Shown here piece after piece: positions 48,893 through 61,700 of a stretch of DNA of 64,000 bases. The notes under the pieces are model-generated. The model saw nothing but the letters and a program-made list of their open reading frames with translations, made no database searches and was not told the DNA's origin. The position numbers and the translations under genes were made by a program. The DNA lies in contig CM055909.1 in the NCBI GenBank assembly GCA_029582155.1, positions 19,998,798 to 20,062,797 of the forward strand, in the 5' to 3' direction. Position 1 is the stretch's first letter. Every line of letters starts with the position of its first letter. This DNA is from Panopea generosa (Eukaryota > Mollusca > Bivalvia > Adapedonta > Hiatellidae).

Positions 48893-49670
48893 GTGTTTAA
48901 TGGTGAAAATCTACGGATTGGTTCCCTTAATGTATGTGGTTTAAAACAACGCTTACACTATAATGAATTTGTTGATATGATCTATAACTTTGATATATTA
49001 TGTTGCTCAGAATGTAAACTTGATGAATATGATGTAATTGACGTTAAAGGCTATACATTCTACAAGCAGCCAAGAAAACAAAAATACCGGCGCAAATCTG
49101 GTGGTATCGGAGTTTTTATTAGTAACAATATATCACTTCTTTCTGAAAGTATTGCCTCAGAATCAGATTATGTCTTATGGATAAAATTACTAATCGAAGA
49201 GAACAATGTTCGAAATAGTTGTACAATATGGTCTATCTATATCCCACCAGAGTCGTCGCCTTTTTTTAAACCAAGTTCATAACTAACATTGATACAAATA
49301 GTCTGCAAGATATAAACAGTTTGCTTTCAAATGCACGTTCACACGATAATCTTGATACAACAATAATTATTGTAACAAGTAAACTATCCGATATTTTCTA
49401 CAAATCAGCATGCAAAACATTCCCGTCGCTTAAAAAGTTGTAACCAGCCGTCTGTAAACAAGGTCAATACTAGTAATCATGTAAACACCAATAGTAAATT
49501 CCGCACTGACCGACCTTGGTTCGGACGAGACTGTCGTATAAAAAGATATATGTATAACAAGGCCAAAAGTATTTATTTATGTGACCGGTCCCACTCAAAC
49601 AAAATTAAACTAAATAAGGCGAGCAAGGTTTACAAAAAAATTTTAGTCTTGTTTAGGACGTTTTTTTAAC
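48893..49670 (+). pseudogene. LINE ORF2 remnant: N-terminal half of the endonuclease plus linker
   Basis: LRIGSLNVCGLKQRLHYNEF, then FDILCCSECKLDEYDV (with the catalytic-type acidic residue in SECKLD) and KSGGIGVFISNNI are the start of an apurinic-type endonuclease domain. A stop at 49280-49282 follows. After about 100 bp of non-matching frame, DRPWFGRDCRIKRYMYNKAK and NKASKVYKK represent the linker that normally lies between endonuclease and reverse transcriptase. Homology then ends at about 49670. So the second half of the endonuclease, the whole reverse transcriptase and the 3' end are missing, leaving the element inert. Confidence 0.75.
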
Positions 49671-52375
49671 GGTTTGAAGTTTTTTTTTCATGGCGGCGCG
49701 TAACTAGGTCGTTAAAATAGTTCCTTGCATTTTAGGTCGTTAATATGGAGTCGATTATATCAGTTTGATTGTTTTCAGTTTTATTAACACTTGGTATAGA
49801 CAAAAACGGATATATAGGCGACATCTTAATTCATAATATGTATTAGTACACTGTTAGATAAAAGAAGCATCTGCGACTTTAGGTACCATGAAGTCTACCA
49901 ATAAAAATGTCGCAGACACATTAATACAATTTACACGTAGAAACTAATCTATGCTTCTTCCTGGTACATGTAACGATAGCATTTCATTCCATATGGACAG
50001 GGCCATCTTTTTGTCATACATTTGATATTATTATCTTGTCAATAAACCCTCAGTCATCGAACACATCCACGTATTGAATCACTTAAGTATCACAATAAGT
50101 ATTAACAGTCGTGTGTGTATATGTAAGCTACGTTTCTATATATACTATACACTACATAATAATGGATATACAGACATTATTAACAAAATAAAAACATAAT
50201 TTTTATTATTTGTTTAGATAATAATTTAATGTTCATGATTTATTTGTGGACGTAATAGGAAGTATAAAATCAGAGCCTGTTAATGTCACTCAAAATAATT
50301 GAAAAACAGAAATGTAAATTTGTCATCATGTATGATTTAGAAAACGAAGTATAAAGTACTTGAAGTAAGTCAGAAAAAGGTTTAACTTCTCACGAACAAA
50401 AACACATGAACTTTTATTTGCATTTCAAAGTCAGTGATTTGCTTGAGATGTTTTGGCACAACTATGTTGTTGTTAATTTATTGTTGTTGTTTTTTGTGTT
50501 GATTTTATGAGAATTGTTGTGCGTACTGATGATGTTTTTCATCTTTAGTACTAAAACGTTGCAGCAGATGAACTGATTGTATTATCCGTAACGTGCGCAA
50601 CTACAAAAATATTAGGCCTATTGATAAAATACTGCAAAAATTGCATATCATTTACAGTTAAAAGGTCATTTTGAACAACGATAAATATATTCCATTTTCC
50701 AAGTACAATGACTTTGTTTTAGTTAGGTCTTTGGCTTTTTGTTACATTTTATTTAAAGACGTTTTGATCATCAAATATTCGTTTTATTAGTCCTTAATCA
50801 ACATAAATTTGTAATTAATGTGTGACTGCTAGCGTCATTCATTTGTCTTGACTGGTTTTGTCTCGCTTCATTATATAAAGATAAATATCTAGCGTGATAA
50901 AATGTACCAATTAACTAAGTTTTATATCATCAGAGACATTTTAACAACATATCGTTTAAATGTAACAACAGTTATTGCCACCTGTGCAGTGTATTCCTGG
51001 AGTTCTTATCGGGGTTATTCAATACAGTGTTTGTGACTGTATTTGCACCGTGATTGCTCCGTTCAGTGAATGATGCGTGCTCCGTTGGAATTTTTGAATT
51101 ATTGTATTTTTATCGTATTGCCGTAATTGTCCTGTAACAATAATTATCATTTTGTTTTTCATACGTAAAGTGAATTCATTTATATAAATTAATAAACTAT
51201 ACAATGATTCCGTGGTCTATACTGACCTCATGCAGTATTTATTTTTCTAAAATGACACCATTGCCGCCATTGCTCAAAGAAGAAATTATGATGTTACTTT
51301 TATGACCATCGATGACTCAAACATAGGTTATTATATGCAAAACAATATGTTCTTCAGTTTTGTATTAGTATTCTAGTTTCAGATAAAAAATAAAATACAG
51401 AATTACATTTCTGTTATTTTATCTCTTTTTTTTTTTTACAATAAATGTAAATTCTTCGCTTATTGATTTTAATTGTCAAATAGCATGATTGTTTTCCATC
51501 TCCTAGTTTCAATTGACAAGTACCACGACTTGTGTTTGTTTTGTATATGAATTTTTGGTGTAATATCACATTTTGTCAATTCATTTCATATTCTCTCATA
51601 CCTGTATCCCATTTGTAAACTATACATTGGTATAATTATCATAATTTGATAAATTTACTTCATTGAAATCCAAGCAGGCATTATATTTTATGTCTGAAAA
51701 TCCTAGCGCATATTCCAATTTGTATTTGCGTTAAGTCTTACAGACTACCTGTTTGAAACTAAACATACACTTCAACAGAAGCGTGTTCAGTCAAAGGTTA
51801 AGACGAAATCAACCATCGAAACTGTCAACTGGTATGCAGTCTATCTTTCGGTTAATTTTATTTTATTATTATTCACAGAAGAAACGATAATAATCATTCT
51901 TTTTAACAAGTCTATCTAAATCTTATCAAAAAGATGTGCTGCTTCAGTTTGATAAACGATCATGTTAGTGTCTTTCGCCATTGTCGATTATTTCATAGCA
52001 GTTACGTCTTATTTGGACAGATAAAAACATGCAAAAATGCATTATACCGTACGCAGAATGGCTTCAGTTTTAAACCAAAATTTACAATATAGAAAAGCTT
52101 GTGATCACAAGAATCTGATAGCAGTTTATAATGCGGAATGTTGGAAAACATAAGAAAATCACAAATTTTTGGAAGTAGCTTTCTGGAAGTAACTGTGTAC
52201 AACATAAAGTTGTCTCATAAGCCCAGTGTGGCTGGCCCTTTCAATAGGGGTGACACTATAATAAACAAACACTCTAGTTTATTCGCGAGTTTCAACCATC
52301 GTGAGTTCAAAGATTTCGCTAAAATAACAATCATGTTCACTGTCCGAATGTTTACAAAATCCGAATAAAAATGGC

Positions 52376-52455
52376 GGCGGTGTCACTGTTCGAACGGCGC
52401 CAATTCAACATTAACGGCGGTGTTACTATTCGAACGGCGTCAATTTAACAATTCG
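52376..52455 (+). repeat. 40-bp tandem pair, CpG-rich
   Basis: GGCGGTGTCACTGTTCGAAC followed by GGCGCCAATTCAACATTAAC starts at 52376 and again at 52416 with a few transitions. It is notable for CpG content in AT-rich surroundings. Confidence 0.8.
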
Positions 52456-55400
52456 GGAAAAATAAAATAGGAAAAATCATCGCAAATTAAATTTATATTA
52501 TAAATTATATTCCAATTGGTGATGAACTCAAACTGTAAAACAAAAACACAAATTCAAACAATATTTTACTAGAGAACTTTTGTAATTATTTAACCACATT
52601 AGACAAAGAAAGCTATTCCAACCACTTTATTGGTTGACCCGAATCATATTTATGCAGTGCATGTTTCGTTATTACTTACAAAATGAACGACGGGCGTTTG
52701 GCAATATGCATGATTGATTCATGTACTTGCTTATTTTATTTTCTGCTTGAGCAAAGTGGTAAATTAATTCTTATATTAAACATAGTGTTACTCGGTTATC
52801 TGAAATATCCATTCTAAACAAACATACTTCGCATTGTATATGGAAACTGCTAGAGACAGTGACAGAGTTAGTTGTTTGAAATGACAATTATTTCTTTTTA
52901 CAGTAAATGTTGTATAAAAACATGCTCATGTTAACACCGATAGGAAGATATATGCCCCGACGTTGTATTAATAAATATCGACTAATACAAGATATATGAT
53001 ACAGAAACATCCATAAACCACAAATGGTCAATTAAATGTTATGTTGATGTCTCGATTGTCTCTTCTTAGTATAGCGATACTACACCTTCAGCATAAACAC
53101 TCAAACAAGATTAAACATAAACGCGCCACAAAGAAGCACATGAATAATTATATCAATCTGAAAGTAAAATCGGCCTTTAGCAAGAGTTTGTTGTTGCTGC
53201 ATGGAATAAACGTTGCTGTTCTTTCCGAAATGTTAAAACAATGATATGAAATAATTTCTGTAATACGTGTTTGAATGCAATGAAAATTATTTGAATTACT
53301 GAATGTTGTTTAACCTTCCAGGATAGGTTAATCTTCTGTTTGCCTTCGATAGCAAAAAAAACGTCAAAATGGTAAAATATTCAAACAAACAAATCAAGGT
53401 TGATACACATGTACTGTAGTTATACTGCAATCCACTGGTGTTATCAGCTAGGATTTACTGTAAATATTTGTTTCATCTATTATTCCTAGGACTAGCTGAT
53501 GTTGATTATCAAAATAAGCTGACAAATTGGCCAAACAATCTGTGAGCTAAAACTCTTTTCCGCTCTTTCCTGCTTCTCCTTACTGTCATATTTTGCGTTC
53601 TGATGCCCTGTCTTAAGTGATCTCCGCAAAACCCGAGTTCTTATTTTTGTTGAGCAGATCGGCTATGTCCAATCGGCTTCTTTACAACGTTGGAAACGGT
53701 TTTCGGGCTTGACCCTCTCATTTCCATTTGCTTGGTGCGCCATTCTTCGTAATGCACTATTAACCCATCAATCAGTAGAGCGTTGTACTTTGCAGACTAC
53801 CGGACGTTACCTAATTTATTCTTGCTCCGAATTACAGTTTACGCCCCAATTTCACTTTTATTTTTTATATGTTGGTATCACCCTGTTTGCATCTCTAGCA
53901 ATTTTCTAATGCTTTGTGTTATCATGCCCATATGATTCTTGTTATCGATCAAAAATATTTAACCGAAGTCAATATATAATATATCTTTCTTTAATGTTTA
54001 GCTTTTAATAAAAATCAGCTTTCGTGCGAACAAAGGTGCCCCTTTGTCTATCAATAAAACTTCCACAGACACTATTTCCATTATAATTGAAACAATAGCC
54101 ACTTAGTGGTCTAAGTACAACATCTAATTATTTAACAGCATAATTTAATGATAAGAAATGGAAATGATCCAGTGGCATAATTAGTAGAAGACAATATCAG
54201 ACTCTTATACGGTGATGGGTCACGTACTTGTCTAGCTTGAATACCGTAATCAGTTTATGCTATATCATAAAGACAAGCGCACTATAAGTTGTCTTCTGTA
54301 AGTATTATATTGTTTCTTAATGAAATGTTGCAGTGGAATTTACAACATGTTAATTCGGAATAAATGCTTTATCATTTAGCTTGCTTATTTGTTAGAATAT
54401 GATTGTTACTCGTGATTATAATGATCGAAATATCCAGTTTTTAAATAATCAATAGAATTTCTTTCTTTCTTCTAAGAAATCCAATATTTTAGTGGTGTTT
54501 TCTCAGCCGTATCCGCCCTTGATTGCCAACAATTTACGTATTTTGATCCAGTACAGTCAACGACAAATGTAAGACAAAGCTTTCATATAAATATGCTTCA
54601 ATTTAAAAAAAGATAAAAGTATTACGTTTAATTGAACCCAATTATAATGTAATCATATATTTTTTAGAAATCCAAACTATTTAACATCAGTATGATTTGT
54701 CAGATATTAATCTGTAACAATTAAATGTTATTTATGGATGTGCTGATATGATTGTTTTTGCCTACGAAAAAGCGTTTTATTTTTTTAAAAGTTTATATCC
54801 AAATTAAGAACTTAAAGTTTTCCTTTACTAAAATCGCACATCAATAATCAAAGTTACTCGGCGGATGTTCCTTTTTATACTTAAAACTAGATCTAAGACG
54901 CCCTATCGATAAAATATTGCAACTAATAGCCACCAATATAGACTCTTCAGTCTTCATATCCTTTGCTAAGAAAATAGTTAAGAAAACAAAAAATCGGAAA
55001 TAATATCATTTCCGATTTGTTTACAATATTTCTGAAATCCTTGATGTTGATATCACAATTAAAGGAAACCTAATCACGGTATCATTTGATTATTTAATTA
55101 TATCATATTTAGTCTGGTAATAATGTGGAATAGATAGAGTTTACTGAGCTGTTGATTTCTGTTATTGAGTATCATTACACAAGCTATTCGCGATGGTGTC
55201 AGTTACATGTAGTGAGTGACTTCTCCAATTACCAAATATCGATGAACTCAGAAGCGGAAAACAACAGCTGAATAAACAGCCAGCATATTACATTATGTAT
55301 ATTAAAATTGACATTAACATTTGATTGAATTACCACTGTCCAACGTTCTAACTCATACATATAACAATTCTCCATAATTCATACATGTCTAAGTCTATAT

Positions 55401-55889
55401 GCATAATGACGTTGATACCATCCGTATGCTCGGGTGAGGAAGTATATAGATATAGGTGAAAATAAAATACGAATAGTTTAGGTATTAGGTAACAGAAAGG
55501 GAATTCTTCAATACAGATAGCTACATGTATGTTATCTATCGCAAGACAAAGAAAATGAGTCAATTTTTTTTTTTTACATCTTACGTACTGATGGAATAGA
55601 GACAGGCTAAATATGCTTACTGTTTTCGGTATGATAAACGTTATTCTAGAAGTACTTCTCTGGAAATGCCTTTAAAGGTTATCGAGGTGGCGGGGATATC
55701 ACCACGTTAGTGGCTACCTTTTGTTTAACTACAAAGTGGACGAAAGGCCTTTTTGTATTTGACATACATTTCTAGATTGAAAACATCGTTATCTTTTTAT
55801 TGAACCAAATGGTTAAGATTGTGTTTATTTTTCGTACTTGGACAACGCTTTTAATGATCGCAGCACGGTCTAGTGGTACATCGTCCTCC

Positions 55890-56040
55890 ACAAAGATTTG
55901 ATAATTGGTATTAAAAGTTTACTCGCTTAGCGCTCAACCTGGTGTCAATATAATGTGACTATGAGCAATCATACCATTTGACTGCGGCATTCTACTCCAG
56001 TGTGGCAGCGCTCAGAATACTGTCTTAATAAGACACCGTT
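55890..56040 (-). repeat. dispersed repeat family C, copy 3
   Basis: On the minus strand GACAGTATTCTGAGCGCTGC, CACACTGGAGTAGAATGCCG and ATTATATTGACACCAGG match the copies at 12597 and 32716. Confidence 0.65.
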
Positions 56041-56709
56041 ATTATTTAATAGTTTATGAAAGCAACGCTAAACATCATACAACAATAAGATATTTAGAAA
56101 CTTATTTGACTATTCTATTTGAACAACGTAACACTGTCTGTCGTATTAGATAGTTTTTTACTCCCTAATCTAAAGTACTGCGACTTTTAAAAATGTGTCG
56201 AATTATGCAAAAGCTTGTTTGCCTCTAACAATATCGATGGGATTTGCTTCAGATATCGAGAGTGGTTGAGACACCGAGTGTTCTTGTTATGTTTTGTAGA
56301 TAAATGTGTAAGGGTTTTGTTTTGCTGATATAGAAATACCCTTAGCAACAGAGTGTCCAATTAATCTGATGTTTCTGTCTCGTGTGTCTCTTCCGGACAT
56401 GTTTATTCTACACCATTAGTATAAACAGTCTAACAATACTAAAATGCATGTGTCATAATTGAAATCATAATAGTGCACATAGAAATACAATCAAACGTCA
56501 GTACCGCTGACAATAGAAGAACAATCGACAATATTTCATTGTTGCTGATTTTGTCTTGGGAAAATGTTTTTTTTTAAAAATCCATGAAAATAAAATTGTA
56601 AAGTTGATTTTATGACGGCGATAAAATTACAAATGACTGAAATAATTGTTTAAATGCAATAATTACAATTTAAATTTCAACATCTTATCAACAAATTGCA
56701 TGCAATGTT

Positions 56710-56850
56710 TCATTGTTTCATTGGTGGAGGAAGAGGTTTCAGATGCCTTTACCCGAATCTGAAAAGAAACATCCCCTTTCCGCAGCTACTGGCAACTTTT
56801 TTCACATAGAATGTAAAGATCAAACTAGACTCGAACAGAGATATATGATA
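56710..56850 (+). repeat. dispersed repeat family B, copy 3
   Basis: TGGTGGAGGAAGAGGTTTCA, CCCCTTTCCGCAGCTACTGG and TTTCACATAGAATGTAAAG correspond to the ordered blocks at 735-925 and 10330-10510. Confidence 0.5.
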
Positions 56851-58173
56851 TATTGCGACAGTAGCAAAGATTAAACCGGGATGTAGGATGTTTTTGCCTC
56901 GTCCTTCCATCGTCGGTCGATAAATTATAACACGGGGCACTATAAATAAAATATAATTATCCTTCAGCTGTTCTTTTACAGATGTGTGTAAGACAGCATG
57001 CACATACATGTACATGTATACTGGACGATACTGAACGATACTGAACGAAACAGCTAAGCCGCCACTTTAGTATTTCCAATATTTTGGTCAAAATACGGAG
57101 GTGAGCTATTAAAGTGTGTTTATGACAACAAACAATTATAAACGTACTTTTACGTAGCCGAAATGTTTTCTTATTCATGTCCAAATTTCAAAAAAAAATA
57201 AAAATGCATTGATACATTTTGAGAAAATACTTAAAATACCAGGTACATAAAATATCAGGTGACGGGTAAGCAGTCCACTCAGTATATGTGTTGATAAATG
57301 CTCCGGACGAAATAATCTGTACGCGGTTAATACGCTGATCTAAAGTTCGCATCAAACTATTTTTGCTAACTCGTATATTAAATTATTTTATAGCTGAGAA
57401 CTCATGTTAGAGCCTCCATTTACTTCATGGTATGTGAATTATCTGGTGGGTACTCTATTGTAAAAATTCTTTTATTGTTTGATCCTGCATTTATTTTCAC
57501 TTACTTATTTCAATATACATAGCTTTAATTAAACTGTTATTAAGTATTATCATATTATAATCATATTTAATAATAGAACAATAAACCATACACTGTGTCA
57601 CTCTTTAAAAAGTTACAAGATACTGGGTTTTCTCTCATACATTCATAAGTATTTTACTTTCAAATATTCCATACAGTTACAATAAAATTTAACGATATAC
57701 ACACTTAAAGCTCTAAATATGTATTTAAAAGAAACATATTAAAACACTGAGATTTTGAAAACCAAGATGCCAATAAAATTGCTTATCAAAACAGTCAGAC
57801 AATCTTTCTCAATCCTAGAATAAACAAGTATATTCATTATAGTGTTAAGTAATTGCCCAACTATTTGACAGTTAAGGACGTAATCATGTCGTATTTCCTC
57901 TTAAAACATCGACTTACTTCAAATTTGAAAATGAAAATTAGTTTTCTTATGTTAAGACAAATAAAACGTTAATCTGTCAAAAGTAAGCGTCAAAAAGCCA
58001 TAAATATATTGTATGAAAACTACTTTCACGTCTCAGGAAATGCATAGCAATTACCTTTCCGACATTTATGTCATTTTATGATATGCATGTCTAAAACGAT
58101 TCAATAAAAACAACAAGTGGAATAATATAATCCAGTCAGTTGTATGTTTTGAATTAATTTAAAAGACAGATAT

Positions 58174-58325
58174 ATAATGTTCTTGGGATTAAATAACAGA
58201 CACAGCTCGTGTGTAATGATGTTTATTCAGTTTTGTTGATGAAGGTGGAACCGCATGGTGAAAAGTACAACTTCCGTCTAGCGTGAGAATTACTAGAGCG
58301 TGATATTTACTTAATAAACACAACA
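58174..58325 (-). repeat. 3' LTR of the Gypsy element
   Basis: Same length as the 5' LTR and differs at two positions (A versus G near 58188, G versus A near 58235). AATAAA is at 58222-58227 (TTTATT on plus) and would direct 3' end formation. It directly follows the polypurine tract. Confidence 0.88.
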
Positions 58326-58333
58326 TTCCTCCC
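58326..58333 (-). promoter_or_regulatory. polypurine tract
   Basis: GGGAGGAA on the minus strand is immediately upstream of the 3' LTR start, the expected plus-strand primer of reverse transcription. Confidence 0.85.
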
Positions 58334-58721
58334 AACCTTGAACAAAGCTTCATAAGTTTCCAAAAAGTATAATCATGTTTATTATAAAGATAGCAGAAAC
58401 TTGTTTCAAGGTTAATATCAGTAATCAATGTTTTCTGTATTGAGAGGAAAGCATATAAACATAAAAGTTCTTTTAAATCAATCAATTGTTATTAAAAGAA
58501 CTTTAACCCTTTATAAATAATAAAAATGTAAAATCTTTGAGACAAGTGTCACAACAGTACAAAATCAAATTTCAAACAGTATTCTTATTTAACTTTCGGG
58601 ACTGGATAAATGTATGCATGACTATGAAGAATGACTAGATGCAGATTTATGACTAGATTAAATATGTAAAATCTCAAAGAAATTGCGGTTTTCATTTTGA
58701 TAAAATAAACACCCGAATGTC
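58334..58721 (-). other. 3' untranslated region of the Gypsy element
   Basis: 388 bp between the pol stop and the polypurine tract. No envelope-like or other frame is seen in it. Confidence 0.8.
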
Positions 58722-61700
58722 TCACTTTACAACAAAGTCTTTGTATCTCTGAGGCATTCCGGCATTACGAGATGGATTTCTTCTCGGAGCTACAGTCACG
58801 GTGCTCGAACTTGGAGAAAGTTTAACCTGTTCTGATGTGATACCAGGATCACACAGATCATGTTCATTTTGACCAGGACCAGGGGACGGACTGCGACTAG
58901 ACCTATTTTCTACTGGAGGACTATCTCCATCTCCTTTTCTGGTGTAATCGTTTTCTTCCTCTGCTTCGAAAAATGATGGTCCGACATTCACTGTCCGGAA
59001 GAAGGAAGAATTTCGGGTAACGCAATGACCATTGCGCTCAGCTGTGATCATACTACCATGTTTTTGGACAACAGTGTAGGGATCAGGGTTGTAAGGTGGT
59101 GTAAGTTTGTTCACCTTACGTTGCTTAAGTAGAACATGGGAGCCTGGAGAAAGAGAGGATGGCAATACACGCCTCTTTTTATCTGCATATTCCTTCATTC
59201 TGCTTTTACTCAATGTATCATTCTGACGCATGCGAGCTGAGACGGGGATAGACTCCTTTTTGGGAATGTGAGGGAGACCTATGCTCATCTTCCTGCCTGT
59301 CAGAGCCTCAAAGGGAGACAATTGAGTTGCACCATGGGGAGTGGCTCTATAGTGCATGAGAAAACTGTCAAGCTCAGCCTTCCAGTTTTTATTTCCTGCA
59401 ACAGAAGCGCGGACAAATTTGTTCAGTGTGCCCATGAATCTTTCAACAGCACCATTAGCTTCTGGCCACAAAGGAGTGATTCTTCTGTGCCTAAATCCAC
59501 ACACTTTGGCAAAATCTGAGAACTCATGTCCTTGAAAAGGGGGACCATTATCTGTTTTCACAACAGTCGGGAATCCCTGTCTAGCAAATATCGAACTGAG
59601 TTTTGGACAAACGACTTTTGCAGAGGTAGAAGAGACAATTTCGACCTCTGGAAATCGACTATGCTCATCTAGTACCACCAGAACATATTGACCACATGGA
59701 AATGGTCCAGCAAAATCTATGGCAATCTCAGACCAAGGCTCAGACGGCAATGGGGTCGGGCAAACTGGTTCACGCTTTGTGGATCCAGGATAAGACGCCT
59801 GGCATGGAATGCATGCTTTGATGGTTTCCTCAACCATTCTATCGATACCAGGGAACCACACTTTTTCCCTGATAAGCTGTTTAGTTTTGACAATGCCTTG
59901 ATGGGTGTTGTGTGCAATGTCAATGACTCTGTCCTGCAAAGAAGAGGGAACTACCAGCCTATGATCTCTTAGGACTACACCATCATAGTCTGCAAACTCA
60001 TCTTTGAAACGTGAATAAGGTGATAGATCTGGGTCATCCCACCATCTGCCTGTCTGAACAGCAATCATCACTTTCTGAAGAGTTTGATCAGACGATGTTG
60101 CCTTTTGAACCTCATCAAAAGACATTGCCTTTGGGACAGCATGTTGACTTATGAAAGCCACATATGCTTCTGCAGCATTGTCTCTCTTAGGCTGATCATA
60201 AGGGTGTCTGCTCATGAAGTCTGCAGGATTTAGATCATCTTTGCCTGGCCTATATTCTAGAGTGAAATGATACGGCATGAGACGAAGACGCCAACGTTCC
60301 ATGCGTGGAGAAGCAGGCTTCTGACTATGAACAATACCAAGCAGAGGTTTGTGATCAGTAATTACCTTGAATTCCGAGGCAAACAGATACAAATGAAAGT
60401 GTTCTACCCCATACACAACAGCTAACATCTCTCGGTCTGTTTGCAAGTATCGCTGTTCAGCGTCTGTAAGTGCTCGACTAGCATAACAAACAACTTTACC
60501 CTCCTGAGCTAAAATAGCTGCAATCCCGACAGGGGATGCATCTACTACGACTTCTGTGGATTTCTTTGGATCGAAATAAACCATCACATGTGAACTCGAC
60601 AGAGCTGTTTTGAGATTCTCAAAAGAACCTTGCTCTTCTTGAGCCCAAGACCAGGGAGTGTCTTTCCGCGTAAGTCGACGGAGAGGTTCTGTAATTGTAG
60701 CATAGCGAGGTATGTATCTGGAGATATACTGAGTCATACCAAGAAATGACCTTACTTCAGCAGGGTCTTTTGGAGCAGCTCGCCCAACAATAGCCTTGAT
60801 CTTTTCTGGGTCAGCTGAAACACCAAGACTGCTGAAAACATGTCCAAAGAAAGTGATTTTGTTAACAGAGAAAATGCATTTATCTTTGTTTAGCTTAGCG
60901 CCCATGCTACTAAGCCTTTCTAATGTTAACTGAAGGGCACGGTCATGATCAGATTGGTCTTTACCATGAATGATAATGTCATCAGAAAGGTTCTTTGCAC
61001 CTTGAATGTCTGCTAGCAGATCAGCAATAATCTTCTGGAAGATTTCTGATGCAGCATTGACCCCAAATAGCAATCGCTTGTACCGTCTTAGACCTACATG
61101 AGTGCTGAAAATGGTAATATAGCGACTGGACTCTTCTAGCTCTAGCTGATGATAGGCATTTGACAAATCAAGCTTACTGAAAACTGTAGAAGAATTCAGA
61201 TCGGCCATAAGCTCATCTGCAGTGGGCATGGGGTGTTTCTCCCTACTAATGGCCTTGTTCGCCATTCTCATGTCAATGCATACTCTTACCCCTGAGGTTT
61301 TCTTTGGGACAACCACCACTGGACTCACCCAAGGTGTAGGGCCATTGACTGGTTCTATAACATCAAGGTCTTCAAGACGCTTGAGCTCGGTTTCTACACT
61401 TTTCCGGACATGAAAAGGTATGCGCCTATGGCGCTGGGAAACAGGAGGGACATTCTGGTCAATGTGCAACCTGACTTTGGTGTCCTTTATCTTACCCATC
61501 TTGCCGTCAAACAGTGAGGGAAACTGCTCTGAAACAGAATTGCAATGAGAGGAGAAAGCAAAGTGAACCATGTTCAAAGCCTGTGCAGTTGTAGGCCCAA
61601 GAAGACAGCGAGAAAACCGACTTTTTGCGTTTTCAACAACATAGAAATATGCACCTATTTCATTACTTTTGTATCTTATTTGAGTATGAAAGTTACCTTT

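Larger units (their letters stand above)
47440..49670 (+). mobile_element. LINE copy, 5' part only (ORF1 + partial ORF2)
   Basis: ORF1 and ORF2 remnants are in the normal order and 120 bp apart, on the same strand as the LINE 3' fragment 2.2 kb upstream. LINE copies usually lose their 5' end; here the 3' end is lost. The C13 run at about 48789-48801 sits between the two frames. Confidence 0.7.
49680..58170. other. long stretch without a recognised gene
   Basis: AT-rich sequence with no frame above about 90 residues and no recognised exon. It holds a 40-bp tandem pair at 52376-52455, a family C copy at 55890-56040 and a family B copy at 56710-56850. Short exons could be missed. Confidence 0.4.

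Noticed and set aside
48534-48944. Frames overlapping the LINE ORF1 tail on both strands
   Set aside because: Shadows of the GC-richer ORF1 and spacer in other frames.
58189-58485. Minus-strand frame near the 3' LTR, similar to 62863-63099
   Set aside because: The similarity is only because both cover an LTR; they run out into unrelated flanks.
58334-58721. Envelope gene after pol
   Set aside because: No open frame in the 388 bp before the polypurine tract; the element is not an envelope-bearing type.
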